A stretch of DNA of 64,000 nucleotides from Rebecca billardiae RCC1528. Its lineage: Eukaryota > Haptophyta. The DNA lies in assembly GCA_965240325.2 (NCBI GenBank), contig OZ251249.1, forward strand, positions 372,001 to 436,000, given 5' to 3'. Positions 48,182-60,318 of this stretch are shown here, piece by piece. Position 1 is the first letter of the stretch. Every line of letters begins with the position of its first letter. The notes below the pieces were generated by a model that did not search any database, was not told the DNA's origin, and saw only the letters and a program-made list of their open reading frames with translations. Position numbers and translations under genes: made by a program.

Positions 48182-51100
48182 CGCGCGCGCGCGCGCGGGG
48201 CCCCGCCGCTCGGCGCTCGGCGCGGAGGCGCGGCGTGAGCTGCGCCCGCCGAGCGTGTCGGAGCTGCTCTCCGGCCTGCTCGGCGCGCTCACCGAGGGCG
48301 TGCTCGACCTGCTCGCGTGGCTCCTCGGCGCCTCGCCCGAGCGGCGCGCGCGCGCGCGCGCGCTCGCCGATGCGCGGCGGCGGCAGGCGCGCGCATTGGC
48401 GGCGCGCGGCGGCGGCGCGGGCGGCGGCGCCGCCATGGGCGGCGGCGGGGAGGAGGGCGGGCCGGCCGGCCCGGGTGGCGGGGCGCCGCGCCGAAGCGCG
48501 CTCAAGCTGCCGCTCGCGCAGCGCCGCGCACAGCACCGCGCCAAGCGCCTCGCCGCGGCCGCGGCCGCGGCCGCTGCGGACGCGGACGCGGCCGCGGCCG
48601 CGGCTGAGCTGGCCGCGGGCGCGCGCGGCCCTTACGACCGGCTGCGCCGCGCGGCGGCGTTTGGCATGGCGGCGGCGTGGGCGGACGGCGGTGGGCCGGC
48701 GTCGGCGGCGGAGCAGGCCCGCGCGCCGCCGCCCCGCCGCGCGCCCTCCGCCGCGCACGCCGAGCGGCGCGCCGCCGTGGCCGAAGCGTTTTTGCATGCG
48801 TGGGACAGTTATGCCCGTTACGCTTTTGGGTGCGACGAGCTGCAGCCGGTGCGGAAGGAGTGCCGCGGCGCGGGGTTCGGGATGGGCGTGACGCTGGTGG
48901 ACGCGCTGGACACGCTGCTGCTCGTCGAGGGCGGCGGCGCGGGGCGCGGCTATGCGCGCGAGCCCGCCGCGCCACGCGACAGCGAGCGTGCCGCCGCCGA
49001 CGCCGCCGCCGACGCCGCCGCCGACGCCGCCGCCGACGCCGCCGCCGGCACCGCCGCCGTGGGGCCGCGGTACGCGCGCGCGCGCGCGTGGGTGGAGTCG
49101 AGCCTCCGCTTCGACTCGCAGGAGGACATCTCCGTCTTCGAGACGACGATCCGCGTGCTCGGTGCGCGCACACCGCGCGCACCGCCTGCGCGCGCGCCGG
49201 GGCTGCGCCGCCACCCGCCGCGCGCGCGCTTGCTGTTTTTTTTTTAATCCGCTCGCACGTATTCTTCTTCCCATGCCCGGGAGGAGGAGCCGAAGCATGC
49301 CGCATGCGGGGTACAGAACAGGACACGCGCGCGCCCGCGCGCTCACCGCCGCCCGCGGCGGCCCCGCGCGGCGGCGCGCACACACACACCTGTCGACGAC
49401 GACGACGCGCGCACGCGCGCGCCCCGCGCGCGCAGGCGGTCTGCTGGGCGCCTTCGAGTTGAGCCGAGGGCGGGGCGGCGCGGACGTGGGCGCGGGCGAC
49501 GGGGTGCTCCTCGAGCGCGCGTCCGCGCTCGGCGGCGCCCTCCTCCCCGCCTTCGCCTCCGCCACAGGCCTCCCCTACGGCACCGTCTCGCTCCGCACGG
49601 GCGCCGCGCACAACCCGGCGTGGGCGGGCGGCGCGTCGACCTCGGCCGAGGTCGCGACGCTGCAGCTGGAGTTTGGCGCGCTCGCGCGGCACGCGCGGGA
49701 GCCGCGGTTCGCCGAGGCCGCCGACCGCGTGATCGAGCACCTCGCCACGATGGAGCGCCCGCCCGGACTCCCGCCCGGACTCTACCCGCTCTTCATCCAC
49801 CCGGACACGGGCAAGTTCACCACGACAGGACTGACGCTCGGCGCGCGCGCCGACTCGCTGTATGAGTATTTGCTCAAGTCGTGGCTGCTGCGCGCGCCCG
49901 CGGGGGGCGAGGCGGCGGGGACCGCGCTGCGGCTGTACCTCGCCTCCGTGCGCGGGCTCTCCGCCCACCTCCTCCGCACCTCCGCCGCGGGGCGCGTCTA
50001 CTTCGGCCAGTGGGACTACCAGACCCACACCTTCAAGGAGGAGATGGTACGCGAATAAAATGAATTTCCTATTTTCTTTGCTGCGCGCGCGCAGCAGCCA
50101 CGGGGAGGCGAAGGCATCGTTGCGCGCGCGCGCACATCAGCGACGGGGAATCAAGGCGGGGAGGAAAGGGCAAGGGGGGCGGAAAAAGGGGGTTGTTGTT
50201 GTTTTTGTGGTGCTTCCGAGCGTCCTCCCTGCGAGCGGGTGTGCGTGCCGGGCGAGTGCGCGCGTGCGCGGGGCGTGCGCGTCGCGTTGGGCCGAGCGGC
50301 GGCGCGCGGCGCGCTGCGTGCGGGCAGGGCGGGCGGCGGGCGCGCCGCGCCGCGCGCTCGGCCGCCGCATCAGAGGCACGGCCGCTGGCTGAGCGCCGCC
50401 GCCGCCGTCACCGCGCTGCCGCGCGCCGCGCCCGCCGCGCGCAGGACGCGGTGGCGTGCTTCGCGCCGGGCATGCTCGCGCTCGGCGGCGTCGCGCTCGC
50501 CGACCGCGCGCAACTGGACCTGGCCGAATCGCTCATGACGAGTTGTCACGCGATGGCGGCCAACACCGCCACGGGGCTGGCGCCAGAGATCGCCTACTTT
50601 GGCGGCGATGGGGCGGGGGCGCCCAAGTCGGGCGCGGCGCACTACCTGCTGCGCCCCGAGATCTTCGAGTCGCTCTTCGTGCTGTGGAGGTGCGCGCGCC
50701 GCGCGCCGCGCGCCGCGCGCCGCCGCCGTCTCACCGGCGCGCGCCCTCGCCGCGCGCGCGCGCGCCGCCCCGGCGCCGCGCGCCGCCCGCCGGTGGCCGC
50801 GGCGGCGGGGCCGGCGCAGGCTGACCAAGCGAGAGCGGTATCGCGAGTGGGGCTGGCAGCTCTTCCAGAGCCTCGAGGCGCGCTGCCGCCTCGCCGGCGG
50901 CGGGTACAGCGGCGTCGAGAGCGTGAGCGGCAACGGCGGCGGCGCCGCCTCCGCGCGCGCGCCGCAGCCGCCGCCCGGCGCGGCCGCCGGCGGCGCGGCC
51001 GCGTGGGAGGTGAGAGTGTCGCACGACGGCAGGATGGAGTCCTTCTTCCTCGCGGAGACGCTCAAGTACCTGTACCTGCTCTTCGACGACGACGAGACGC

Positions 51101-51192
51101 TGCCGCTGCACGAGTGGGTCTTCACCACGGAGGCGCACCCGCTGCGCGTCTTCCCCGCGGCGGCGGCGGCGGCAGCAGCGCCGCCGCCCTGA
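47394..51192 (+). CDS. GH47 class I alpha-1,2-mannosidase (ER/Golgi)
   Basis: Exons 47394-49161, 49436-50046, 50445-50689 and 50820-51192 join in frame (2,997 nt, 998 residues). The N terminus has a type II anchor ([19 protein letters not shown]), then about 430 residues of Ala/Gly-rich stem with a Gly run. The GH47 domain begins at [20 protein letters not shown]. It shows the family's acids: Glu583 in [11 protein letters not shown], Asp729 in [13 protein letters not shown], Glu865 in [14 protein letters not shown], and the C-terminal Thr of FTTEAHPL that helps bind Ca2+. It removes alpha-1,2-linked mannose from N-glycans in the early secretory pathway. Its Ca2+ need suits its divergent pairing with the SERCA gene. 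The long stem and a DAA repeat (about 49000-49045) are unusual. Confidence 0.9.
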
Positions 51193-51566
51193 CTGGCCTG
51201 ACTCCACGCGACGCAGCGGCTGCGTCCGGCCGCGGCGGCAGCGGCACGGCGGTCCGGTCCGGAATACGGCGGAGCTCGGGCTGAGGCGGCGGCCGGTCAG
51301 CATCAGCGGACGCCTCCGTCCCCACCCAGCCGGCGCTGCCGACCAGGCGTTAGATGAATGATTCCAGTAGTTGACTCCATTGATCAGACTATCGGCGCAT
51401 ACGCCGTTGTCAAAGGTGCGCGTGACCGTTGGTCGCCTGGTTGGCACTGGTTCGGCGAGCGGCCAGTGATGCCGATTGGATCAAAGGACCTTTGATGTCC
51501 TGCTTTGATGCTCGTCCGTTGATTGGACGACGTTGCGGCTTGGCGACTGCCGAGCGAGCGCAAGCG
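51193..51566. other. Intergenic with a palindromic shared motif
   Basis: No gene. A 24-bp sequence at 51474-51497 (GATTGGATCAAAGGACCTTTG plus ATG, palindromic core) occurs inverted at 62418-62441, also upstream of a gene. It lies about 70 bp before the chosen transporter start. Confidence 0.5.
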
Positions 51567-52934
51567 ATGGCATCCGGCGCGACGACGAGCGCCGACGCGC
51601 GGCGAGGAGCCCACGCGGCGCGGTTGCGCGTGCCGCCGGACTGGCGGAAGCGCGTGTACTACGCGAAGATGGGCGCGGCCACCGCCATCGCCACCGGCCT
51701 CGCGCTGCACCCGCCGTTCCAGGCCCTTGTCGGCGGCAGCGGCGCGTGGGCGGTCGTCACGGTGACGGCGATCGCGACGCAGGGGCCGTCGCTCGGCGGG
51801 ATCATGTCGCGCGGCGTGAACCGCGCGACGGGCACGGTGCTCGGCGCGCTGGTCGCCCTCCCCTTCAACCTCGCCGCGGCGCAGCTGCCCGCCGCCGCCG
51901 CCACCGCGCTCCTCCTCGCCGCCGCCCTCCTAGTCTCAGGCGCAGCGTACGCGCTCACCGCGCGCGCGCGCCGCAGCGCGTGGGGCGCGCAGTACGAGTA
52001 CGGCGTGACGCTCTTCGTGCTTTCGTTCGCCATGCTGCTCGTCGAGAACCTCTCCTCCCCCTACCGCTCGCTCCACCGCTCGCTCGCCATCTTCATCGGC
52101 ATCGGGATCAGCATGGCCGCCGCGCTGCCATGGCCACACCTCGCCGCCGATGAGCTGGATGTCGCGCTGGCGCGCACGCTGCGCGACGTGGGCGCGCTGC
52201 TGCGCGCGGTGGCGCGCGAGTCTGCGGCGACGGACGCCGCCGCCGAGGCGCACCACCAGATGGACGCGTGGCTCGGGCAGCCGGGCGGGTCGGGCGTGCG
52301 CGCGCAGGCGGCCGCCGCCGCCGCCCCCGCCGCCGCGCCGCCGGCCGCAAACGACGGCGCCGCGGGCGCGAAGCGCGCCGACGGCGCCGATGCGGGCGCG
52401 CTGCCGGGGGGCGCCCCGGGGGCGTCGGTGTCCGAGATCCTCGCGCGACTCGCCGCCGCGCGCGGCTCGTGCGCCAAGCTCGCTGCCGCGAGCCACTGGG
52501 AGCCGCCACGTGTCTGGTACCGCAGTGGGCGCGGGTGCGCGTGGCGGCGCGGCGGCGGCGGCGGCGCGCGCGGCGGCGGCGCGGGCGGCGGCGCGGGCGG
52601 CGGCGACGACGGCAGCGGCCGCGGCGGCGTGGGCGCGGCGCCCATCGCGCCGGCGTCGGCGCCGATCCCTCGACCGCGCGTCGTGGTCGTCCAGCCCGCC
52701 GAGCCCGCCGAGCCCCCCGCCATCCCCGCCGCCTCCGCCGCAGCCGCCGCAGCCGCAGCCGCAGCCGCAGCAGCCGCAGCCGCAGCCGCAGCAGGCGCAC
52801 TCGTGCCCATGCCCCCGTCCGTATCTCGCTCGATCTCGGCGGCCACCTCCGCCGCGGGCAGCGCGGACACGGGCGTGAGCAAGCTGAGCAGCATGAGCGT
52901 GGGCTCGTGGGTCCAGCGCACGCTGCCGCCGGCC

Positions 52935-52977
<43 letters not shown>

Positions 52978-53882
52978 AGGGCGCGCCTGTCCTGGAGCTG
53001 CGCGTGCCCACAGACGCGCCCGGACTCTACATGGCGCTCGGGCGCGCGCTCGGCGAGCTGGTGCACCGCGCGGCGGCGCTGAGCGCGCTGCGCGCGAGCG
53101 CGCAGCCGTGCGCGGCGCAGGCGGCGTGCGCGCCCGCGCTGTGCGCGCTGGCAGCCGCGCTGGAGAACGCGCTCGGCCTGACAGCCGACGCACTTGCCGC
53201 CATCCCAGCCGCGCTGTGCGCGCGCCGCCGCGCGCCGCCCCGCGCGCACGGCGGCGGCTCACAGCAGCGCACGGCCGCGCGCGCGGCGCCGCGCGGCGCG
53301 GATGCGGACGCGGACGCGGACGCGGACGCGCGCGGCGCGCGGCGGAGCGCGCACGGCGCGGTGCGGCAGGCGAGCGCCGAGCTGCGGTACGCGCTCGCGA
53401 GCGCGGCGTCGCGCGCTCGCCTTGAGCCCGGCGTGCACGCCGAGCAGGCGGCGACGGTGCGCGCGCTCGCCCTCGGGCTGCAGCTGGATGAGTTGGCGAC
53501 GGCGCAGTGGCCGGCGGTCGCGGAGGCGGCGGAGGTGCTCAGCGGCGCGCTGGGCGCGATGGCGGCGGGCGAGCGCGCGGAGCGCGCGATCGAGCGCGCG
53601 CGCGCCTCCGCGGACGCGATGGTCGGGTCTACGTATCGTGCGGCGGCGGCTGAGCGCTACGGGCACGGGCACACGCCACCGCGCGCGCCGGGCGCCGAGC
53701 ACGGCCGCGCGGCTCCGGCCTCGCCGCTCGACGGCGCCGGTCCGTCCGGCCCAGCCGAGGCGCCGCCGGCGCTGCGCGTGACGCACGCGCGCCGGCCGAG
53801 CGCGCCTGCTGTGCTCGGCAGCCCCGCTGGGCAGCACGCTCCGCCACGGCCGGTCGCGGCGATGCGCCGCGTGCGCGACTGA
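51567..53882 (+). CDS. ALMT/FUSC-like anion transporter
   Basis: Intronless, 771 residues. After a basic N terminus (PPDWRKRVYYAKMG) the membrane part shows five to six hydrophobic segments. ALVGGSGAWAVVTVTAIATQ, then GGIMSRGVNRATGTVLGALV, matches the W-A-V-x-T-V...K/R-G-x-N-R-x-x-GT signature of aluminium-activated malate transporter (ALMT) and related FUSC-type proteins. The following WEPP motif (ASHWEPPRVW) is also ALMT-like. Such proteins form anion (malate, chloride, nitrate) channels in plasma or vacuolar membranes. The C-terminal half is mostly alpha-helical and Ala-rich, broken by Gly and Ala repeats. The ATG at 51567 was chosen as the one next to the conserved region; another in-frame ATG lies at 51498. 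Confidence 0.75.
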
Positions 53883-54257
53883 GCCACTCGGATTCAGTGC
53901 CACCGGCACCTGTGACCTGCGCGCGCACTCTGACAGTGTCAACACCGGCTGCCTCGAGTCACGCCGCGCGGGCCTCAGTCCGGTGACCGCGCCGGCCGGC
54001 CGGCCCGCGACTACTCGCCGCGGCCGGCGCGCGGGGGCCGAGGTGGCGCCGGACGGACAGTCTTGGCTATCGTCACGTTCTCAGCAGCAGTGCCGTGAAT
54101 CGGCCGTCGCCAGACTACAACGGCGTGCGGCCGACGCTCGGAACGGGACACTTGCTCCGACGGGAACCAGCGCCACCTCCGCCCGCCGCCATCGGCAGCG
54201 ACGATGGCGTCGCGGGACCCCCGGAGTGCTTCCCGGACCGATCGATCTCTTTTGTTG
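53883..54257. other. Intergenic, no gene seen
   Basis: About 375 bp between two plus-strand genes, without coding signal. It presumably contains the 3' end of the transporter transcript and the promoter of the next gene. Confidence 0.4.
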
Positions 54258-57200
54258 ATGAGCGCCTTGCCCCGCCCGACGCACCCGCTCACCTTTGCGG
54301 CGGCGGCCCTCGCGCACGGCCCTGCACAAGCCCCGCGCGCGCGCGTGGCGATGGCGCCGTCGGGCTCGGACGGGCGGCGCGGGGAGGACATGCGCGCGCT
54401 GGGCACGCTGTGCAGCGTCATGCTCTGCTGCCTCCTCCTCGTCTCCGGACTCGTCGCGCTCGCCGCCGTCGTCGTGTACGAGGACCTGAACGGCACGCTG
54501 CCGTGGCCGACGCGCGAGAGCGCGCCGCCGGCCGCGGAGCCGACGGCGGCGGCGGATCGGATGGGCGCGCTGACCGCGGCGCTGCTCCCCACCGCGCGCA
54601 TCGAGCTCGGCTCGCGCCTCGCCGCCAAGCTCGCCCCCTTCGCCGCCGAGGCGATGGGCGCGGCCGCGCGCGGCCCGCTCGCGACGCACCCTGTGCAGGG
54701 CGGTGACGAGTTCACGTTCGAGCGGAACTGGGCGCCGTTCGCGCGCGGCGCGCGGTACGCGTTCCGCGCGTCGCTCGCCGGCGCGACCGTCGCGCGCGCC
54801 ACCGCGTCCTTCGTCCCCGACGCGCCCGGCGGCTCGGCCGGGCTGACGGTACTGATGTCCGAGATGACAATCTCGTACGAGCGCGGAACCTTCTTGGCGT
54901 ACAACGAGAGCGACGGCGCGGTGGAGATGGGCGAGCAGGGCGCGCTGTCGTTCTACGAGCACGGCGCCGAGGCGAGCCTCACGCTCCCGCTCCGCGCCAA
55001 CCCCGACGGCACCCTCGCCGTCGGCGCGCCCTCGTGCGTTCTCGCCGCGTTCCGGCACGGCGCGCCCGAGCCGCTCGCCGGCTGGCGCACCGGCGACGGC
55101 CTCGGCGGGCTGGACACGGCGGAGTTCTTCGCGGAGCGGTGGCCGGTGTTCGTGCGCGCGTTCGCGGAGCACTACGTCTCGCGCGTCGCGCCCTCGCTCT
55201 GCGCCGCGCTCGGCGCCTCGCTCCCGCAGGCGGTGTCGGCCCTTCTGCAAGAATTCTCGCCGCCCGCGCTGCCGCTGCCACATGCTGTGATGGACGCGCG
55301 GCTGTCGGCGCCCGTGCGCGTGGCGGAGGGCGGCGCGCTGGTGCTCGAGATGCCGGGCGAGGCGCGGCCGGTGCACGCGCACGCCGACGCCGTCCCCTTC
55401 GCCCCCGCCGAGGAGGCCTTCGCCCCCGTCCCGGCCGCCTCGCTTGCGCTCGCCGCCGCGGCCGACGCGGCGGGCGTGCCGCGGCCCGCGGGCGCAGACG
55501 CGCCTCTCAACGCGAGTGACGTGCGCGTGCTGCTGTGCGAGGACGCGGTGGCGTCGATGGTGGCGGCGGCGCTCGTGCCCGACGCCGAGGCCGGGCGCAT
55601 CGTCGCGCAGCACCCCTCGCCCCGCCTCACCACCACGCGCCTCAAGCGGCTCAGCGCGCTCGGTGCGCGCGCGCCGGCCGCGCGCACCGAGCGCGCCGGC
55701 CGCGCGCCGGCCGCGCGCGGCGCGCAGCCCGCGCGCCGCGTGCCCCCCCCACCCCCCCCCCGTCGCGTGGCGCGCGGTATGCGGCGCGCGGCGCGTGAGC
55801 TCACCCCCGCCGTCGCGCGCGTGCGCGCCCCCGCGCCCCCGCGCAGGCATCCCCGCCGTCGCCGACGACGGCGCGACCGCCATGCCCGACGCGGACGGCT
55901 ACGGCCAGCGCGCGCCCGACGGCCGCGCAGACGCAGACGCGTATGCGGACGCAGCGACGCTCTACCCCGAGTTCCCGGTGGGCCTCGCGCTGACGTTCAC
56001 GGGGCAGGCGAGCGCGCGCTTCGACGGCGCGGCGGGGGCGGTGCTCGCGCAGCTCGGCGCGGTCGTCGAGCTCCAGGTCGCGGGTGCGCGCGCGCGCCGG
56101 GCGGCGCCGCCGCGCCACTGCCGCGCGCGCGCACCGCCGCAGCCATGGCCCGACACCACCGCAGCACAGCGCTGCTGCTGCTTCGCGCGGCGCTCTCGCG
56201 CGCGCGGGCGCGTGGGCCGCCGCGCTGTGCGCCGAGCGCCGCGCGCGCGGCGGCCGCCCGCTGTCCGCCTCGAGAGAGAATCGCGCGAGAAGCGCCCACG
56301 CACCGTGCGCCGCCCGGAGCGCAGCGCAACGACCTGCTGCCCCGCCGCCCCGCCGCCCCGCCGCCCCGCCGCCCCGCCGCCCCGCCGCCCCGCCGCCCCC
56401 GCTCGCGCGCGTGCCGCGCGGCTGTTGCGCGCCGCGCGCGCAGACGTGCGGTTGCCCGACGGGCACTGCCTGCCGGCCGCGCGTGCCGCGTACTGGTCGC
56501 TGCTTGGCGTGGGCTGCGCTCTCGTGCTCTGCACACTGCTCGTCACGCTGTGCTGCGCAAAGGCGTGCGAGCCGATCTCGGCGGAGGAGATTGAGGCGGT
56601 CTCGCCGGGGAAGGGGCGGCGGCCGGGCGCGAGGGTGGGCGGTGCGGCGGCGGCGGCGGGCGCGCGGGACGCGCCCGCCGCCGAGCCCACGCCGACCGAG
56701 CGCGTGCGCGCCGCCAAGCGCCGCGCGGCCTTTGTCCTCGTTGCACTCGGCGTCGCGCTCGCCGGCGGCGCCGCCACCGCCCTCGTGACGTGCGTGCCGC
56801 GCAAGGGGCGCGCCGTGTTCACAGTCGCGACGATGCCGGCCGTGGTGGAGGTGAGCGCGGCGCCGCTGGTGCGCGACTTGACGAGACTCGGCGCGGACGT
56901 GCGCTCCGTCGCGGTGCGGCTGGGCGCGGGCGGCGAAAGCGGCGTCAGCACCAGCGGAGGCGAAGGCGGCGGCGGCAACGGCACGGCCGCGCGCCGCCGG
57001 CGGTTGGGCGGCGACGGCGCCGCCGCCGACGCGACGACGGCCGAGTTCGACGCCCTGCTCGGGCCGAGCGTCGAGCGGCTCGCCGCGTCGGTGCACGCGG
57101 AGCTGAGCGGCTGGGCGGCGCAGGGGTGGGAGCCGCCGCTCACCTCCTTCTACCCGCTCTTCGTTGGCGTGCGAGAGTCGGCGGTCACGGTGGCGGATGG

Positions 57201-57494
57201 GGTGTGCGCCCCCGCGCCGCGCCGCGCGGGGAGCGCGTGCGCGCGGGCGTGCGCGGGCGTCCGTGGCGCGGGCGCGCTCACGCGCGCACGGCCGGTGCCC
57301 TCCCCCGCCCTGCCGCCGCGCGCGGCCCGCCCGCCGCGCGCCCCGCCCCCGCGCCCCGCCTGCGCCCATCGGCCGCCGCCCCCGCGCGCACAACCGACCG
57401 CGCGCGCGCACGCACGCACGCGCGCACGCAGGTCTTGGCCTACACGGCGCGTGCGGGCGTGGTGGACAGGCTCACCCTGCGCGCCACAGGCTGA
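54258..57494 (+). CDS. Membrane-anchored protein with BPI/LBP-like lipid-binding region
   Basis: Exons 54258-55662, 55847-56083, 56444-57201 and 57432-57494 join in frame (820 residues). Three hydrophobic segments are visible: LCSVMLCCLLLVSGLVALAA near the N terminus, YWSLLGVGCALVLCTLLVTL in the middle, and AAFVLVALGVALAGGAATAL later. Between the first two lies a roughly 450-residue domain. Its end (DAVASMVAAALVPDAEAG, PSPRLTTTRLKRLSALG, YPEFPVGLALTFTGQASARF) resembles the C-terminal barrel of BPI/LBP/CETP lipid-binding proteins, with an L-x-T-x-x-x-x-L block and a YPxxPVxL block. After the third span a second extracytosolic domain follows. This assignment rests on pattern only. Another good start context (GCGATGG) is at 54351. 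Confidence 0.6.
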
Positions 57495-58256
57495 TGCGCC
57501 CGAGCGGGCGGGTGGGCCGGGTGGCGGGCGGGCAGGCGGACTCTGTGACTGGCGGTTGGCAGCAGCCTTGCTTGCAGTGGGGACGGCTGCGGCCGCCTGC
57601 CCCTGGGACGAGCGGCGGACGGCGGCAGTGCCGCCCCGCGATGCCCAGCGGAGAGCCGGCCGCTTCAAGCCAGCCCCGCTGCAAGTCTGACTCACCCGGG
57701 CGGCGATGAGCCACGAGGCCGCCGGAGCGCGGCCGCCGCCCTGCAGGCCTGCTGGCACCACCGAGTGCTGCCGCGGCTTCAGGGCGCAGATGACGACGTC
57801 ACGACGTGCGCGACGGAAGGTCCGAACCGTTGCGGTGGTGTGGTCTGAGTGTGGTGCCGCACTCGCCGATATCGTCGGCGGACGATCTGCTGGGGTCATC
57901 AGTGAGTCGTGACGCATATGCTGCTGCGCACTACATGCATACCGCTACGTATAGTACTACGTACTACGACAGTGCAGCAACGCCGGCATTTTCCGTGCAG
58001 CATAATATATGATGACGCTCATCGTCCGGACGGTCCTAGCTACTTGAGACACCGAACCGGTCTGGCGCGGGCCGGGCAGTGGCCACTTCGGCGCGCCCGA
58101 GCGGCCGGACGGGACGACTTTGAATGGCAGCGCGGCCGCCGCCGCCAGCCGAGCATCACGACGGGCAGATGGTGCACGCCCTCGCTGCGCGCGTGGCAGC
58201 GAGCCCCTTCGGCGCGGCCCGGCTCCCACCGCGCTCCTTGGCGATCGAGCGCTCGC
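57495..58256. other. Intergenic between convergent genes
   Basis: About 760 bp between the ends of the BPI-like gene and the lipoyl synthase gene. No coding frame is supported. The part near 57910-58020 is AT-richer and may hold polyadenylation signals for both. Confidence 0.4.
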
Positions 58257-59871
58257 TCACGCCGCCTGCGCAGCCGCCGCGCCCGGCGGCAGCGCCACGC
58301 CGCGCGCCGCCAGCTCGGCCGCGCGCTCCTTGGCGAACGCGGCGAGGAAGAACTCGGCGGCCTTGTACGAGGAGCGGACGAGCGGGCCGGACGCGACGTA
58401 CTTGAAGCCCATCGCCATCCCCTCCTTCTGCCAGTACTCGTACTCCTCCGGCGGGAGCATGCTGCGGGGACCACACGCGCGCGCGCGCGAGGGCGGCCGA
58501 GGCGCGCGGCGGCGCGTGTAACAGACATCCCCGCAGTGGCGCGTGTAACAGACATCCCCGCAGTGCGCGTGTAACAGACATCCCCGCAGTGCGCGTGTAA
58601 CAGACATCCCCGCAGTGGCGCGTGTAACAGACATCCCCGCAGTGGCGCGTGTAACAGACATCCCCGCAGTGGCGCGTGTAACAGACAGCCCCGCAGTGCG
58701 CGTGGGTCCGGCGCGGACGCCGGCACACGCACGCACACCGCAGCACCCCCCCGCGCGCGCGCACCGCGCCACTTTCATGTGCCGCTTCGACGGCTGCAGG
58801 TACTGCCCGAGCGTGCAGATCTCGACGCCCGCGTCCAGCAGGTCCTGCATCGCCTGCCGCACCTCCGCCTCGCCCTCGCCCACGCCGAGCATGATCGACG
58901 ACTTGGTCACCAGGCCGGGCGTGGCGGCGCGCGCGTGCTCGAGGACGCGGAGGGACTGCCGGTACCCCGCACGCCGGTCGCGCACGCTCGCCTGAGGGGC
59001 GGGAGGCGCGGCGCGGCGCGCACGCGCGCAGCGGCGGGTGAGCGCGCGCGGCGGCGTGCGCCGCGCACACGCCTCCGCGCACAGGCGATCGCGCGCGCGC
59101 ACAAGCGCACACGAGCGCGCGCCGGCGCCGACGGCGCGCCGCACCCACCTGCAGCCGCTCGACCGTCTCGATGTTGTGCGCGAAGACGTTGAGGCCCGCG
59201 CCCGCGACCATCTCCACCAGCTTCTCGTCCCCCGAGAAGTCCGGCGAGAGGCACTCGAGCATCAGCGACGGCTTCTTCTCCTTGATGGCGCCGATCACGG
59301 CGGCGAGATGAGATGCGCCCGCGTCGGCCACGTCGTCGCGGTCGACGGAGGTGATGACGACGTAGTCGATGTCCCACGAGGCGACGGCCTCGGCGGTGTT
59401 GATCGGCTCCATCGGGTCGAGCGCCGCGGGCGCGCGGCTCGTCTTCACGTTGCAGAAGCGGCAGCCGCGCGTGCACGTGTCGCCCATCACCATGATTGTG
59501 GCGGTGGCTGTCCCCTCCTTGCCGCCGCCCCAGCACTCGCCGATGTTGGGGCAGCGCGCCTCCTCGCACACGGTGGCGAGCTTGAGCGAGCGCATCTGCT
59601 TCTTCAGCCGGTTGTAGTTCTCCCCCGTCGGCCGCTGCACCTTGAGCCACTCCGGCTTGCGCGCGCGCACCGGCCGCGCGCGCGTGCCACTGCCGCCGCC
59701 GTCGCCGCCGCCCGGCGGGGCGGGCGTGGGGGGCGGCGGGACGCCGCCGCGCACAAAGTCGTCGAGCGACGGGCCCGCCTCGAGCGCGCTCGACATCGCC
59801 GCCTGGCGCGTCGCCGCCGCCGAGCTGAGCGCGCGCCGGCCGGCTCGGCTGATGAGCATGGCGCGCGGCAT
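58257..59871 (-). CDS. Lipoyl synthase, mitochondrial type
   Basis: Exons 59871-59149, 58991-58765 and 58461-58257 join in frame (384 residues). The N terminus [20 protein letters not shown] is Arg/Ser/Ala-rich without acids, as in mitochondrial presequences. Two iron-sulfur cluster motifs are complete: [12 protein letters not shown] (Cys102, 107, 113, auxiliary cluster) and CTRGCRFC (Cys133, 137, 140, radical-SAM cluster). Further conserved blocks are [46 protein letters not shown] and [10 protein letters not shown]. The enzyme inserts two sulfurs into octanoyl groups on 2-oxoacid dehydrogenase and glycine-cleavage proteins. The second donor was placed at CG|GTGCGC because it restores the conserved [16 protein letters not shown] join. 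Confidence 0.93.
58513..58705. repeat. Intronic minisatellite, seven 25-27-bp units
   Basis: Seven near-identical units of GCGTGTAACAGACATCCCC plus GCAGTG stand head to tail inside intron 2 of the lipoyl synthase gene (58764-58462). The last unit has CAGACAGCCCC. There are no unique spacers, so it is not a CRISPR array. Confidence 0.9.
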
Positions 59872-60318
59872 CAGCACGACCCCACGTCCGCACCGCAAGA
59901 TGCGCTCTGCAAGTCGCGGCCATGAAAATCCGGGCGCGGCGCGCGTTCTTGATCACCGGCCGGGTCGAAGTCTCGCGTCGCCGCCAAAAAGGCGTCCAGC
60001 GCTTGTCCAGCGCCGGCCCGCTGAGCCGGTGCCAGTGCCGGTAACGCAAATGCAGTCGACTGATGGCTGAATGGCGGGCGTATGCTCCGCCAACCCTAGC
60101 AGTATCATAGTGTGCATGCTTCACGCACCACCAGCTGCACCCTGACTACTGCAACCCACAATCGTGCAGCTGTCCGTAGGCGCAGCCGGCGCGAGCCCAC
60201 GGGCCAGGTACTCAGTAGCCTCAGCCGCGGGTGACGGTCCCCCGGACGGACGGCCGGTCGAAAGCGGCCAGGTCCGACCCCGGCGCGGCATCCGAGCAGC
60301 AAGCACGGCCGCTGCTCG
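59872..60318. other. Intergenic, no gene seen
   Basis: About 450 bp upstream of the lipoyl synthase gene and downstream of the ankyrin gene, both on minus. It should contain the lipoyl synthase promoter. No motif stands out. Confidence 0.4.

Noticed and set aside
58513-58705. CRISPR-like regular repeats
   Set aside because: Units are head to tail without unique spacers and lie in a nuclear gene's intron, so this is a minisatellite.
58765-58773. Earlier splice donor AAA|GTGGCG in lipoyl synthase
   Set aside because: It would shift the frame of the last exon. Using CG|GTGCGC at 58765 keeps the conserved [16 protein letters not shown].
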